Below, in pieces: positions 20,991-32,037 of a stretch of 64,000 bases of DNA. A model generated the notes under the pieces. That model was not told the origin of the DNA. It saw nothing but the letters and a program-made list of their open reading frames with translations, and ran no database searches. The stretch's first letter is position 1. The number at the start of each line of letters is the position of its first letter. The stretch comes from Phytoseiulus persimilis (taxonomy: Eukaryota > Arthropoda > Arachnida > Mesostigmata > Phytoseiidae): assembly GCA_037576195.1 (NCBI GenBank), contig CM075103.1, forward strand, positions 23,870,001-23,934,000. The letters are read 5' to 3'. A program made the position numbers and the translations under genes.

Positions 20991-22526
20991 GAAGGCGAGC
21001 CCAGCGTAAGGCTGTGTCGAATTTCCGCGAGCTACCTTGCCCTAAGGGCAAAACTGACTTCCACAGGGGTCTCGAGGCTAACCGCAAGGCAAACTTCCAA
21101 AGGCAACCTTATCCTAAGATTATCAAAGCCCGACCAAAAGTCTTTTTACCAAGTGGTGTTGAGCCTAATCCTCCCCTTTCTCCATGTGTTCACCATATCT
21201 TACTGATCGGAGACCTGTCATGCATGTGTTTTTCTTTATGAAACCGCAGGGCTAACTTCCAAAGGCGACCCTCGCCTAAAGGCAACACTAATTTCCAAAG
21301 GGGAGCTTAGCCCAAGGGCAAGACTATTTTCCAAAGGCAACCTTTTCCTAACTGTATCAAAGAGAGAAACCCCAAGCGTAGCGAGGGCCATGTCTGAGCG
21401 GAATCTTCCTCCATCTCCATATGTTCACCATATCTTGCTGATCGTAGACCGCTCATGCATGTGTTTTTCTTAATGAGATCCTCTTAATACATTCAATGAA
21501 CTTATAATTTTATCGCCTCAAACAGTGCGCATGCGCACGTTTCATCATCGTAGCCGTCGTCAACCAATCAGCGTCGTCAGTATGACCAGCATTTCTTCGG
21601 TGTACATGTCACGGTAACGTTTCATTGAAATGTGCATGAGGGTACACAACGTGCATGTGCACTTTGGGCTGTACAAGCGAGGTCCGCACCGTTCATCTTC
21701 ACTTCTGTTGTTAGGTCCGAACACACAAGTCGGGAGCCTAATAGCTCCCACCCCCCCCTTCTCGCGGACTGCTCTCCGGACCTTTATTTTTTTAAATGTA
21801 AGTCTTAGCTACATGTACACATGTCTCAGTGTATTATGTGTGTTGTTATTTCTTAATAATAGTATTGGTTTTTTCGAAAGAATATCTTGTTTCTCGTTCG
21901 TGTGTGCATTAACCACATCATGATTTCCTCAGATAATTCTTCATCGAACTTTTCCGCATTCATCTTTACTATTTATTACCCAGCATATTATTATTCGATC
22001 ACCGTATACCTTCATCATGGCCCATTCTTCTCACCAATCAACTTCATCAAGCGAGAACCCCGACGACATCATGCGAGACATTTGGCAAATCATCATACCA
22101 TCTGAAAGAAGGGATCGGAATCTAGAACACACAATACATCATTAGCACAACGCTCCCTGGTGCCCCGTTTCCGAATTCTTCATGAACCAAGGCGTACCCA
22201 CACTGTTGCAGTTCAGACCCCATGCCGGGCGCTGTATGCATTTTTTCACATTCTTATGAGGTGTGTTGAGCGGGTGTCCGCCCGCTTGCTCGAAGAGCTT
22301 CTACCTCATAGTGGAATTCAAATCCATTATGTCGTCTCTCGAGAAGCGTGGCGGCGCCATTTCCGGCATGCGCGGTCTAGCACCAACGAACTGCAGGCTC
22401 ATAACATCGAGCCAAACAGTGAGTCCGGGAGCACACAACACATACCCGAACACGAACAGAGCAATAGACAAAAACATCAACCACAACATCAACCACTAGT
22501 GGTAGTAGAGCTTCGTGCTGATAACG
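20991..22526 (+). mobile_element. TE-X copy 2 (head-to-tail with copy 1, 3'-truncated)
   Basis: The repeat block with CCTTAKCCTAAG units (21005-21350) and the leader (21380-21797) match copy 1. A GTAAGT donor lies at 21798. An ATG at 22017 begins MAHSSHQSTSSSENPDDIMR, leading to IWQIIIP and, after a frame break, RRTHTVAVQTPC and WRRHFRHARSSTNEL. It ends where the LTR starts at 22527. Confidence 0.65.
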
Positions 22527-22759
22527 TGTTGGGAGTTCACAGATTCGTTCCACCAAGTAAATACAACGGATACCGTATCGGTTACTGTCTCGGTGTTTAT
22601 TCTGTCCGAATGGTTGCCTTATATAGTCCTGATGTACTGAAGTGGCAAGGGTGAAGTCGGTCGACTTCACCCGTACCTACGCATGTCGTGAGGCCTCTGA
22701 TGTGGCCTCATCCAAACCTGAACAGGGACGCGTGCTGAGGGAATCCTAATTTCTCAACA
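22527..22759 (+). mobile_element. Solo LTR-like element, 233 bp
   Basis: Starts TGTTGGGAG and ends CTCAACA (TG...CA with 5-bp inverted ends, as in the Gypsy LTR at 11542). It contains a TATA-like CTTATATAGTC and the 11-bp inverted repeat GGGTGAAGTCG/CGACTTCACCC with a 2-bp spacer (about 22649-22672). A near-identical copy in reverse orientation is at 35001-35233. No primer-binding site or coding DNA adjoins it. The minisatellite starts directly at its right end. Confidence 0.75.
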
Positions 22760-24615
22760 CTTTCCAACTCTGGAGGGGTGGTTCCGAGACCAATCTGAGC
22801 ATTACTTTTCAACTCTGGAGGGGTTATTCCGAGACCAATCTGGCCAAAACTTTCCAACTCTGGAGGGGTGATCCCGAGACCAATCTGGCCATAACTTTCC
22901 AACTCTGGAGGGGTGATTCCGAGACCAATCTGCCCATAACTTTCCAACTCTGGAGGGGTGATTCCGAGACCAATCTGCCCATAACTTTCCAACTCTGGAG
23001 GGGTAATTCCGAGACCACTCTGGCCATAACTTTTCAACTCTGGGGGGGTAATTCCGAGACCAATCTGCCCATAACTTTCCAACTCTGGAGGGGTGATTCC
23101 GAGACCAATCTGGCCATAACTTTCCAACTCTGGAGGGGTAATTCCGAGACCAATCTGGCCATAACTTTTCAACTCTGGAGGGGTAATTCCGAGACCAATC
23201 TGGCCATAACTTTCCAACTCTGGAGGGGTGATTCCGAGACCAATCTGGCCATAACTTTTCAACTCTGGAGGGGTAATTCCGAGACCAATCTGCCCATAAC
23301 TTTTCAACTCTGGAGGGGTGATTCCGAGACCAATCTGAGCATTACTTTTCAACTCGGGAGGGGTGATTCCGAGACCAATCTGAGCATTACTTTTCAACTC
23401 GGGAGGGGTGATTCCGAGACCAATCTGAGCATTACTTTTCAACTCTGGAGGGGTAATTCCGAGACCAATCTGCCCATAACTTTCCAACTCGGGAGGGGTG
23501 ATTCCGAGACCAATCTGGCCATAACTTTCCAACTCTGGAGGAGTGATTCCGAGACCAATCTGAGCATTACTTTTCAACTCGGGAGGAGTGATTTCGAGAC
23601 CAATCTGAGCATTACTTCCCAACTCTGGAGGGGCGATTCCGAGACCAATCTGAGCATTACTTTTCAACTCTGGAGGGGTAATTCCGAGACCAATCTGCCC
23701 ATACTTTTCCAACTCGGGAGGGGTGATTCCGAGACCAATCTGGCCATAACTTTCCAACTCTGGAGGAGTGATTCCGAGACCAATCTGAGCATTACTTCCC
23801 AACTCTGGAGGGGTGATTCCGAGACCAATCTGAGCATCACTTCCCGACTCTGGAGGGGTGATTCCGGGGTCAATCTGAGCATTACTTCCCAACTCGGGAG
23901 GAGTGATTTCGAGACCAATCTGAGCATTACTCCCCAACTCTGGAGGGGTGATTCCGAGACCAATCTGAGCATCACTTCCCAACTCTGGAGGGGTGATTCC
24001 GGGGTCAATCTGAGCATTACTTCCCAACTCTGGAGGGGTGATTCCGAGACCAATCTGAGCATTTCTTTCCAACTCTGGAGGGGTGATTCCGGGGTCCATC
24101 TGAGCATTACTTTCCAACTCTGGAGGGGTGATTTCGAGACCAATCTGAGCATTACTTCCCAACTCTGGAGGGGTGATTCCGAGACCAATCTGAGCATTTC
24201 TTTCCAACTGTGGAGGGGTGATTCCGGGGTCAATCTGAGCATTACTTCCCAACTCTGGAGGAGTGATTCCGAGACCAATCTGAGCATTACTTCCCAACTT
24301 TGGAGGGGTGATTCCGAGACCAATCTGAGCATTTCTTTCCAACTCTGGAGGGGTGATTCCGGGGTCGATCTGAGCATAACTTCCCAACTCTGGAGGGGTG
24401 ATTCCGAGACCAATCTGAGCATTACTTCCCAACTCTGGAGGGGTGATTCCGAGACCAATCTGAGCATTTCTTTCCAACTCTGGAGGGGTGATTCCGGGGT
24501 CAATCTGAGCATTACTTCCCAACTCTGGAGGGGTGATTCCGAGACCAATCTGAGCATTACTTCCCAACTCTGGAGGGGTGATTCCGGGGTCAATCTGACC
24601 ATATTTCTCAAAATC
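22760..24615 (-). repeat. 45-bp minisatellite array, about 41 units, minus orientation
   Basis: Long array of the same 45-bp unit as at 12856, inverted. The proximal half (to about 23750) is mostly single-unit variants. The distal part (about 23840-24600) shows a three-unit 135-bp higher-order repeat distinguished by GAGACC versus GGGGTC and TTCCC versus TTTCTTTCC. The array leads into the conserved end block at 24616-24681 (CAGAATGCTGACCCAGT, CCTCGATGGCAGGGAACGCC). The minus strand is open for 683 codons in one frame and 384 in another, a by-product of unit length. Confidence 0.95.
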
Positions 24616-24725
24616 AGAATGCTGACCCAGTGAAGGGAGAGAAAAGTGCCTCGATGGCAGGGAACGCCGTCCAACCGCGCGCAGCGCGGCCGACTCCAGT
24701 CGGCCAAACGCCGGTTGGTTCTGGA
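24616..24725 (-). repeat. Conserved end block of the minisatellite element with nested hairpins
   Basis: 24616-24681 matches 60042-60113. Here it continues into CCGCGC-GCA-GCGCGG and GCCGAC-TCCA-GTCGGC stems enclosed by CCAACCG ... CGGTTGG. At 60113 the match stops at CCGCGCG, so the edge of the mobile unit is probably close to this point. Confidence 0.6.
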
Positions 24726-25495
24726 TAATAGAGCGACGGCAGCACTCATCGCAAACCATAATGGGTCAGTTCGAGTGGCCCGTACTGTGCAAGTGAGACT
24801 CACTCGCACTACGAACAATGCGGTGTACTCAGTGACGCCATGTCCATCGCCGGACCTAGAAATACCACGAGACAGAAACGGGACACATGTGAATGGTCAA
24901 CACAGCGTACGTTTCCATAAAATATTGCTAATACTTGTAGTTATACGGATGCGGTACCATAACATGAGATTACACAACAGTTTAGTACTAAAACGAGACC
25001 TCGTTGGAGACTGTACTCAAGGATGCGCATTCTGCCGCTCTCAACATCGCACAATCCTCAATCTACAGCGATATCAATTGAGTACCTGCTTGGAATAAAT
25101 CATAGAGGACACAATTTTCGAGGAGCAAGAAAATCAATGTGCCAAATTCGACTGCCCGATTAGAATCAGCACGAGGTTCCCATACAATGGCGACATGCTA
25201 GATTAACATGCCTTATAACCCATGTTATAAATAAACTTTTTTCCCTTATTATCATTCCCCGTGGTCACTTGCATGCATTAGGCTGCCAAACTCAGAGAGA
25301 GCACCGAGCGTAGCGAGCGTGCAATACACGGAGAACCTCAGTACCCTCGGGCTAATTGTCAAGTGTTATGTGCTTGTGTGCTATTATTCGTTGCTTGGAC
25401 CGCGGGCACAGGTATGTGACTTGAGGAAGTAGTTGGATGGGCGCTTTGGTGAATTCAGTGATCTCACGAATGAATGTATGCACACACGGCAAGTA
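24726..25495. other. Unassigned stretch
   Basis: Minisatellite flank followed by AT-rich DNA. An open frame runs from the end block into 25098 but matches nothing recognised. Confidence 0.35.
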
Positions 25496-25880
25496 TTCAC
25501 CAACATGATGTTTGAAGCATTATGGTAAATAAGTGCAACAAGTTGCTGAGCAACATAACGTCAAAAATGTTGATTAGGTTCATACATGAAATGTTGAACA
25601 GGTTTATGATTTGGATGTCGAATATCATGATTATGAACTTGTTGAATTACATAATGATCATCACGTTTAGCAACATGATGATAGGAATGTACATCGACAT
25701 CATGATGGGAATGTAGATCAAAAATTATCATGGTGTCGTGTGTCAACATGAAGTTCAACATGTTTAACAACATGGTGGTGAACAAGTTGAGCAGCATGTT
25801 GAGCAACATGCTGAGTAACGTCATGCTAGGCAATATGACGTTGAAACTTCTGAGTAACATGTTCATGCATGGTGACTACT
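25496..25880. repeat. Low-complexity cluster of CAACATG/CATGTTG words
   Basis: Dense, irregularly spaced copies of CAACATG, AACATGTTGA and GTTGAAC on both strands (for example ACATGTTTAACAACATGG). No fixed period. The low stop frequency produces frames on both strands that I do not trust. Confidence 0.6.
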
Positions 25881-25899
25881 TAATCGCATGATGCGCTGC

Positions 25900-27225
25900 A
25901 CCTCACTACGTTAGGTGGGTATCTTAGACGTAATGTGTTTGTTCACTGGTGTTCGAGGAAGACGAATGATGTATATAGGGTTGATGAGAACATTGAAAAC
26001 AAGGCTGACGCACCTTCATGAAATTACTCTCCAGTCTTAGGCTCGGACCCTTCCTGGAAATAGTCTCCAGTCTTCGGCGCAGCTCGCTTTCGGAAGTTAC
26101 TATTCGCTTTTAGAAAGAGGTTACTTCTTGAGAATGAGGCTGAGCTGAAGGATACCCCCGCATTTTAGCCTTGCTCCTAGCCTAAGGTCGGTGCAACATG
26201 TTCACCGACCGCGACTACCTGATCACATGCCACACTGCACCTCGCTACGCTCGGTGACGGTGTGTTGAGGGAAATACTGAAAATGACGAAGCAATATCAA
26301 AAAGCGGCAATGAACAATTTGAGTCAAGGAGTTTTTCCTCTATCATCAATGCAGCTGAGGCAAGACTGCTGTTGATAGGGGTGATGGTAATATTGAAAAC
26401 AAAGCATCGTGATTGGAAAAAAAATGTAGATTCATGATGGGCCGAATTGGATGTGTGATAGATTAATTGGAAAAAAACTGCTGATGATGATGATGCTGAT
26501 GATGATGATGAGGAGAGCTCCGACGACGTAGATTGATAATTTGCTGGTGATTGAGAGCAGTTATTCATGGTAGAAGCCAGTGTTGAGGATTGGAAGCCGA
26601 TGGGAAGTCATGGATGGGTGTTGGAACGTTTGCGAGTTGAAGAATTTGAGGCGGCGGGCGGTAATTGTGCTATCGATGATGATAATTGCGTGGGTGAAGT
26701 AGGACGGTTTAGAGGAGGTCGGAAAGTAGAACGTGTGTGTTGTCTAGTGTGTGTGGGCGAGGTGAGCGGAGTAAATTGTGGTGAATTAAATGACAGAATT
26801 GAATTGGACCCTGAACTATTCGATGAATTGAGTACGATTTGTGATGCTTGTGCTAAGATATCGGAACTTGTGTGACTAGGTTGTTGTGGAGCTGTTACCA
26901 CGTGAGGGACTTGTTGTGACTGTTGTTGTTGTTTAAGTGTGATTGTGAATGTTGCGTTGTCCAGATCGAATTGTTGATGTTATATGTGCGCATTAATTGT
27001 TCATGGTGTGTGTGCCCTCGTGAATATAGATGAGAAAGATATGAATTCCAATGAGCTGCTTTGTCGATGTATCTGTTCAAATGATGTGTCTCGAGTGTTT
27101 GCAGACAGGAATTCAACGATCGGCTAATAGATATAGCCCTTAGAAGAATTTCGCTGTCGCGTGTTAATCTAGGTGTGTGTGAACTGCTTGTTTCGTGGTC
27201 CTGGTGCTCAAACACTAAGCGACAC
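25900..27225 (-). mobile_element. TE-X copy 3, minus strand
   Basis: Minus-strand frames match copy 1: DSEILLRAISISRSLNSC and AHWNSYLSHLYSRG (about 27010-27160), then MRTYNINNSIWTTQHSQ, which in copy 1 lies beyond the inserted DDE transposon. Further Ser/Asn-rich frames follow to about 26245, then degenerate CCTAAG units near 26020-26190. It abuts the Copia leader near 27225, and part of its 5' portion is missing. Confidence 0.6.
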
Positions 27226-27281
27226 AAAAACCAACGAGTAAGTTGAAATCCCAAAACTGTTATAGATACAAGCTCTGAGCC

Positions 27282-27803
27282 ATGTCCACAAGTAACGGTG
27301 ATACCGGCAGAGAGAATGCAGGCGAGTCTAACTCAGACAAAAGCAAAACGGATGGGGATAAATCCAAGATTCCCAACTGTCCGGTCACGCTTGCAGAAAA
27401 TGGCTCAAACTATTCAGTATGGCACTCCATTGTGATTGTCTACCTCAGTGAAAAACCAATGATCTGGAAGATAATTGAAGGCAAATCGACGAAAATCGAA
27501 GAAGAAATACTAGATGATGCCGAGAAGAAGTCGAATGCAGAATTTGAGATCTGGAATCAGAGAGCCATTATGACCTTGTTTGGATGCATCAACAGTTCTT
27601 TAGCGTCCACCCTCTTTCACAATGAGACTCAGACAATTAAAGCAAAAACCATACAGGGATCGCATCAACAACAAATTCATGAAAATGACAGGTGCTCAGA
27701 AGCAGGCTGTCTCTTCTCGATTCACAAACTTCAGATTCTCAGGAAATCTGTCCGTCGAGGAAAATGTCACGGCGTTCATAAAGATTGTGCAAAAGCTGAC
27801 TGA
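27282..27803 (+). CDS. gag: Copia Gag N-terminal part (frame ends early)
   Basis: ATG at 27282. About 120 residues of Copia-type Gag (NYSVWHSIVIVYLSEKPMIW, FEIWNQRAIMTLFGCINSSL). Homology then switches to the +1 frame near 27645-27665, and the remaining codons to the TGA are out-of-frame noise. Copia elements normally encode Gag and Pol in one frame, so a single-base indel is likelier than programmed shifting. Translation as shown would give Gag without protease. Confidence 0.75.
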   Translation: MSTSNGDTGRENAGESNSDKSKTDGDKSKIPNCPVTLAENGSNYSVWHSIVIVYLSEKPMIWKIIEGKSTKIEEEILDDAEKKSNAEFEIWNQRAIMTLFGCINSSLASTLFHNETQTIKAKTIQGSHQQQIHENDRCSEAGCLFSIHKLQILRKSVRRGKCHGVHKDCAKAD

Positions 27804-30800
27804 CATCAAAATGAATCATCCAATCGAGGTCCTCTGCTCTCGTTTACTGGAAGCCCTACCGAATTCTTGGGAACCATTCAAAATGTCTTGGGCAACTAAA
27901 TCTGATACTGAGAAGCAATTTGACAATCTGTGTGAGATTATTATCGCTGAATCATATAGACGAGGTTCAATCGACAAGGTGGACACCGCAACGGCTTTGT
28001 TCTCACAAATGAGAATGAGCGGCAGACCCTATCGTGGCAGAGGTCGCGGTCGGTTTCACAGAGGAAACCGGTTCCAGCGGCAGCCGCATAGAGGAAACCC
28101 AAGGTCCATGCTGACATGCTACAAGTGTAATAAGCCCGGTCACCTGATGAAGGACTGTCGCAGCTCCGACAGCAATGGTCCAAGAGGCCCGCCTGGAGGT
28201 CCTAGAGGAAGGGATCCCAGAAGGAACTTTGGAGGCAGAAGACCTCAGTTCAATGTAGCAGAAGCTCTCACAATGGTGGAAGTGACTGACTCGCGTAGAC
28301 CGGTCGAAACCGGAAGGCGCTCGAAGTCAAGTCTCCCAGAAGTCTTCGAAGCAAGAGGTTACAGCAGTAACAATCCATCCGAATCTGGCTATCTTTTAAT
28401 TGATAGCGGGTCGACCCACCACGTAATGAATAACAGTCGTTGGTTCAGTGAATTGGACAGGCACTCCGACATCCGAAAAGTTAAGGTTGGAAGCTGCCAC
28501 AAACTGCGGGTTCAGGGCCATGGTACCGTTCCCTCAACTGTCGGAGAAGACAACCAGCAAGTCACACTGATACTTGAAAACGTACTGTACGTGCCCCGGA
28601 TGAGAAAGAATCTCTTGAGTGTGAGCAAGCTGATTGAAGATGGCTACAAAATATGCGCAAGTAAAAAGGAAATGATAGTCTGCAAAGGAGATAATAGAAT
28701 TCGTGCACCTGAAGCGAATGGTTTGTACAAGCTCAAAGCTAGCGGATGTAAGCAACGAAATACCGGTCAAGTGCTAGCAGTGGAAGAACGTTCAGACGAC
28801 TCAGACGACTATGATATGCTGGATGACGTCGAAGAAATCGATCCAGCAACACCAAGAGAGATTGATGAAATCTCTGGGATCACAGAGACTAAAGAGGAAG
28901 AAAATGACAAGGTAACAGCGGTTGACAACTCGATTGAGTCCCGACCGGAAACGGTGACGGTTGTCTCTCGAACAGCGTCGGGGTCTGATCAACCCCTGGA
29001 TCCGGGAAACTGGATTACGCATCAACCAGTGAGCTTGAGAGCGGTACATGAGCTCTTCGCTCATATCAACAAGGCAGCACTGAAGAGACTGCTCAACCTC
29101 GAGGGCATCCTCTACAAGGATGATTTTGAACAATGCCTAGAATGTGTTCAGGCCAAACAAATACGAAGTTCGTATCATAGCCGTCCAGACGTGGGCAGAG
29201 CGACCGAGTTGGGAACCATCTCTGGAGATTTGTGTTCGACCTCGGTGGAGTCTCTCGGTAGGGCACGATATTTTCTTGTGTTCACTGAGGCATTCAGTCG
29301 ATATCGCAAGATATACATGCTGAAAACGAAAGACGCGACAGTGGATTGTATTTCCCACTACATCGCGTGGTTTGAGACTCAAACTGGTAAGAAGATGAAG
29401 CGATTCATGTCTGATCAGGGGACAGAATTCATGAACCGGAGTCTCAAAGAGATTTTCGACAGAAAGGGGATGGTGCAGACCTTCTCGAACATAAACACGG
29501 CTCAACAAAATGGGATTGCGGAAAGATCCCACAGAACGTTACTGAACTATACTAGAGCACTTCTGTTGAGCACAAAGCTACCCCGATTCCTTTGGGCGGA
29601 AGCTCTGAATTATTCAGCGGATATGCTGAATCTGGTCTTGATCAACGGGGATCTTGACAAATCCGCCTTTGAAATTATTCACGGTAGAGAACCGTTCTTC
29701 GGAAAACTTCATAGGTTTGGAGCTGATTGCTCAGTCTATATCTATCATAAAAACAAGATAGACAAGCGAGGCGAGAGAGGATTCATGACTGGATACACTG
29801 ACTATGGCTTAGGCTATCGTGTATTTTTACCTAGAACACGTGAGGTGGTAAAGACAAAAGACGTCGTTTTCTTGAAAGATCCACCTAAAGAAACAAGTCT
29901 ACCAGAAAGAAATGAGGCACCTCTTGAAGTTGAGAACGCTTCTTCTTTCGACCCACCAATCAGCCAGCCGCTGTCACTTAGGCCTCGAGAACCTCAGATA
30001 ACTACGGAAGATTCTCAAGTAAAACGCGCAGATCGACCAAAGAAGCGCAGAAAGAGGAAGGGAATACGCTTCACTAAAAAGAAACAGACTAAGCCACGGA
30101 GTGAGATTAACCAGCAGGAGACTCAGGCCACCGGCTTAGAGCATGGGGCAGAAGAGGCAGAGTCTCAGCTTCTTATGTTGAAGCAGACCGACGGGAGCCT
30201 CTCGACCGACGCCTCTCGCGAATGCTCGGGAGGAGCGACGGGGGCAGCAGTGACTTGTGATCGCTCAAGAGATCGAACCCATCTTGAGTCTGCGGAATTC
30301 GGGGTTGGTGCCTGCGCCACATTGGTTGAAAGTGAACATGGGGCCTCCCATTCTGACTCACAGAGTCTTGCTCAAGCCTATTATTCATCTGTTCAAAATA
30401 AAGACAGTCATCAAAGGAGAAACGCTAATACTCCAAACGAACACAATGAACCCGTAAATTATGAAGAAGCAATCACATGTAAAGACCGAGAACACTGGAA
30501 AATAGCAATCGCTCAGGAACTACGAAAAATGGAAGAACTTGAGGTATGGAAACCAACAGTGCTTCCAGCGGGAAGGAAAGCTATAACATCCAGGTGGATT
30601 TTTCGCGTAAAGACTGATCCGCAAACTAAGACAAAACGGTACAAAGCACGACTGGTGATTAGAGGATTCAGTCAGGTTCCGAATTTGGACTACTCGGTTG
30701 ACAACTTGTTCGCACCGGTAGCCAGAGCTGAGTCACTCAAACTAATGCTCAGTATTGCAGCTGAAGAGAAGCTCCTATGCCATCAGTGCGACATAGCAAG

Positions 30801-32037
30801 CGCATTCCTATACGCTCCGCTTGAAGAGTCCATCTATATGGAGATGCCAAAAGGCTATAAATATGCAGGATTCAAAACCCTTCTTCTCAAGAAAGCGCTC
30901 TACGGTTTGAAACAATCACCGTTTCTGTTTAATCAGACACTTAAAAAGGTTCTCACTCATATGGGTCTATCTCAAAGCAAGACTGAGCCATGCATCTTCT
31001 TCGGGGACAGGAAAACCAGACTCATTGCTCTTGTGTACGTTGACGACATTTTGGTTATGGCCAAGACAAGCGAACAGATAGACAAATTTCTGGGTCAGCT
31101 GGCAAGCAAGTTTGAAATTACCTCGAAGAAACTGTCCTACTTCCTCGGCGTGCAGGTGGAAATCGGAGCCAGGGGTGAAATCCACATCCACCAAACCAAG
31201 TTCGCTTCGGAGATGGTGGAGCGCTTTGGCATGAAGAATCGAAAGCCGGTCTCCTCACCCTCTGACAAGACAATTTATGAGCCCGACGAAGGACAGATTG
31301 TCACTGACAAACCATACAGAGAATTAATTGGCGCGCTCTTATACTTAGCGACCATCACGAGATTTGACATTGGTTTCACTGTAGGGTACCTCTCAAGATA
31401 TTTGGATAAGTGCACAGAAAAGAGATGGAACGAAGCACTCAGGGTTCTGAGATACATTGCGGGAAACCCTTCCTTGGGAATAACGTACCAGTCCGGTCCA
31501 CAGGGACCAACAGAGGTCTACTCGGATAGCGACCACGGAGCGGACATTGAGACAAGAAAGTCAGTTTCGGCGGTTCTGATCATCAGACAGTCTCGTGCAG
31601 TACTTTGGTCGTCCACACGGCAAACAACAGTAGCACAGTCGAGTTCTGAGGCGGAGATTTGTGCCGCCAGTCAGGCACTAAGAAGCTCGATCTGGGTAAC
31701 CAAGTTGCTCAGTGAGCTGGGCATAAATGAAACCCATACGATTAGAATCGATAATCAAGCAGCTATAAAAATAGCTCAGAATGCAACTCTGCACAGGCGG
31801 TCCAAACACATTGCACTGAAAGAGCTTCTGGTTCGTGATCACTACCAGAAAGGCAATATCAAGATAGAATACGTGAGCACGAGATATCAGAAGGCAGACA
31901 TTCTAACGAAGGCTGTAACAGGACCCAGATTACAGGAACTGATCAGATTGACAGGACTATCAACTTGGAACCATGAAAGGGCAACTATTCCTCACAACGA
32001 TAGCTATGGCTATCGGTCTCTCGAGGGAATACTTTGA
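27622..32037 (+). CDS. pol: Copia Gag-Pol polyprotein (intact from the C-terminal Gag onward)
   Basis: Open from about 27622 for 1471 codons. Authentic homology begins after about 27650. It has the rest of Gag, an RG-rich stretch, zinc knuckle CYKCNKPGHLMKDC (about 28118) and protease LIDSGSTHHVM (about 28396). The integrase core has D at GDLC (about 29225), D at MSDQGTEF and E at NGIAERSHRT. The reverse transcriptase (RVT_2) has WIFRVKTDPQ, ALYGLKQSPF and catalytic YVDDILVM (about 31036). RNase H has EVYSDSDHGAD and SSSEAEICAA. Every catalytic motif is intact and no stop is present. An insert between integrase and RT is Lys/Arg- and Ser/Glu-rich. The only visible lesion is the frameshift in Gag. 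Confidence 0.9.
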   Translation: MRLRQLKQKPYRDRINNKFMKMTGAQKQAVSSRFTNFRFSGNLSVEENVTAFIKIVQKLTDIKMNHPIEVLCSRLLEALPNSWEPFKMSWATKSDTEKQFDNLCEIIIAESYRRGSIDKVDTATALFSQMRMSGRPYRGRGRGRFHRGNRFQRQPHRGNPRSMLTCYKCNKPGHLMKDCRSSDSNGPRGPPGGPRGRDPRRNFGGRRPQFNVAEALTMVEVTDSRRPVETGRRSKSSLPEVFEARGYSSNNPSESGYLLIDSGSTHHVMNNSRWFSELDRHSDIRKVKVGSCHKLRVQGHGTVPSTVGEDNQQVTLILENVLYVPRMRKNLLSVSKLIEDGYKICASKKEMIVCKGDNRIRAPEANGLYKLKASGCKQRNTGQVLAVEERSDDSDDYDMLDDVEEIDPATPREIDEISGITETKEEENDKVTAVDNSIESRPETVTVVSRTASGSDQPLDPGNWITHQPVSLRAVHELFAHINKAALKRLLNLEGILYKDDFEQCLECVQAKQIRSSYHSRPDVGRATELGTISGDLCSTSVESLGRARYFLVFTEAFSRYRKIYMLKTKDATVDCISHYIAWFETQTGKKMKRFMSDQGTEFMNRSLKEIFDRKGMVQTFSNINTAQQNGIAERSHRTLLNYTRALLLSTKLPRFLWAEALNYSADMLNLVLINGDLDKSAFEIIHGREPFFGKLHRFGADCSVYIYHKNKIDKRGERGFMTGYTDYGLGYRVFLPRTREVVKTKDVVFLKDPPKETSLPERNEAPLEVENASSFDPPISQPLSLRPREPQITTEDSQVKRADRPKKRRKRKGIRFTKKKQTKPRSEINQQETQATGLEHGAEEAESQLLMLKQTDGSLSTDASRECSGGATGAAVTCDRSRDRTHLESAEFGVGACATLVESEHGASHSDSQSLAQAYYSSVQNKDSHQRRNANTPNEHNEPVNYEEAITCKDREHWKIAIAQELRKMEELEVWKPTVLPAGRKAITSRWIFRVKTDPQTKTKRYKARLVIRGFSQVPNLDYSVDNLFAPVARAESLKLMLSIAAEEKLLCHQCDIASAFLYAPLEESIYMEMPKGYKYAGFKTLLLKKALYGLKQSPFLFNQTLKKVLTHMGLSQSKTEPCIFFGDRKTRLIALVYVDDILVMAKTSEQIDKFLGQLASKFEITSKKLSYFLGVQVEIGARGEIHIHQTKFASEMVERFGMKNRKPVSSPSDKTIYEPDEGQIVTDKPYRELIGALLYLATITRFDIGFTVGYLSRYLDKCTEKRWNEALRVLRYIAGNPSLGITYQSGPQGPTEVYSDSDHGADIETRKSVSAVLIIRQSRAVLWSSTRQTTVAQSSSEAEICAASQALRSSIWVTKLLSELGINETHTIRIDNQAAIKIAQNATLHRRSKHIALKELLVRDHYQKGNIKIEYVSTRYQKADILTKAVTGPRLQELIRLTGLSTWNHERATIPHNDSYGYRSLEGIL

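Noticed and set aside
22708..24759. 683-codon minus-strand open frame (repeated ITPPEL... units), as a repetitive protein gene
   Set aside because: The 45-bp unit is a multiple of three and lacks stops in more than one frame. A second long frame overlaps it, and another array has a TAG within a unit. The open frame is a by-product of the minisatellite.
24646..25098. 150-codon plus-strand frame beside the large array
   Set aside because: It starts inside the minisatellite end block and shows no motif or conservation in the other copy of that block.
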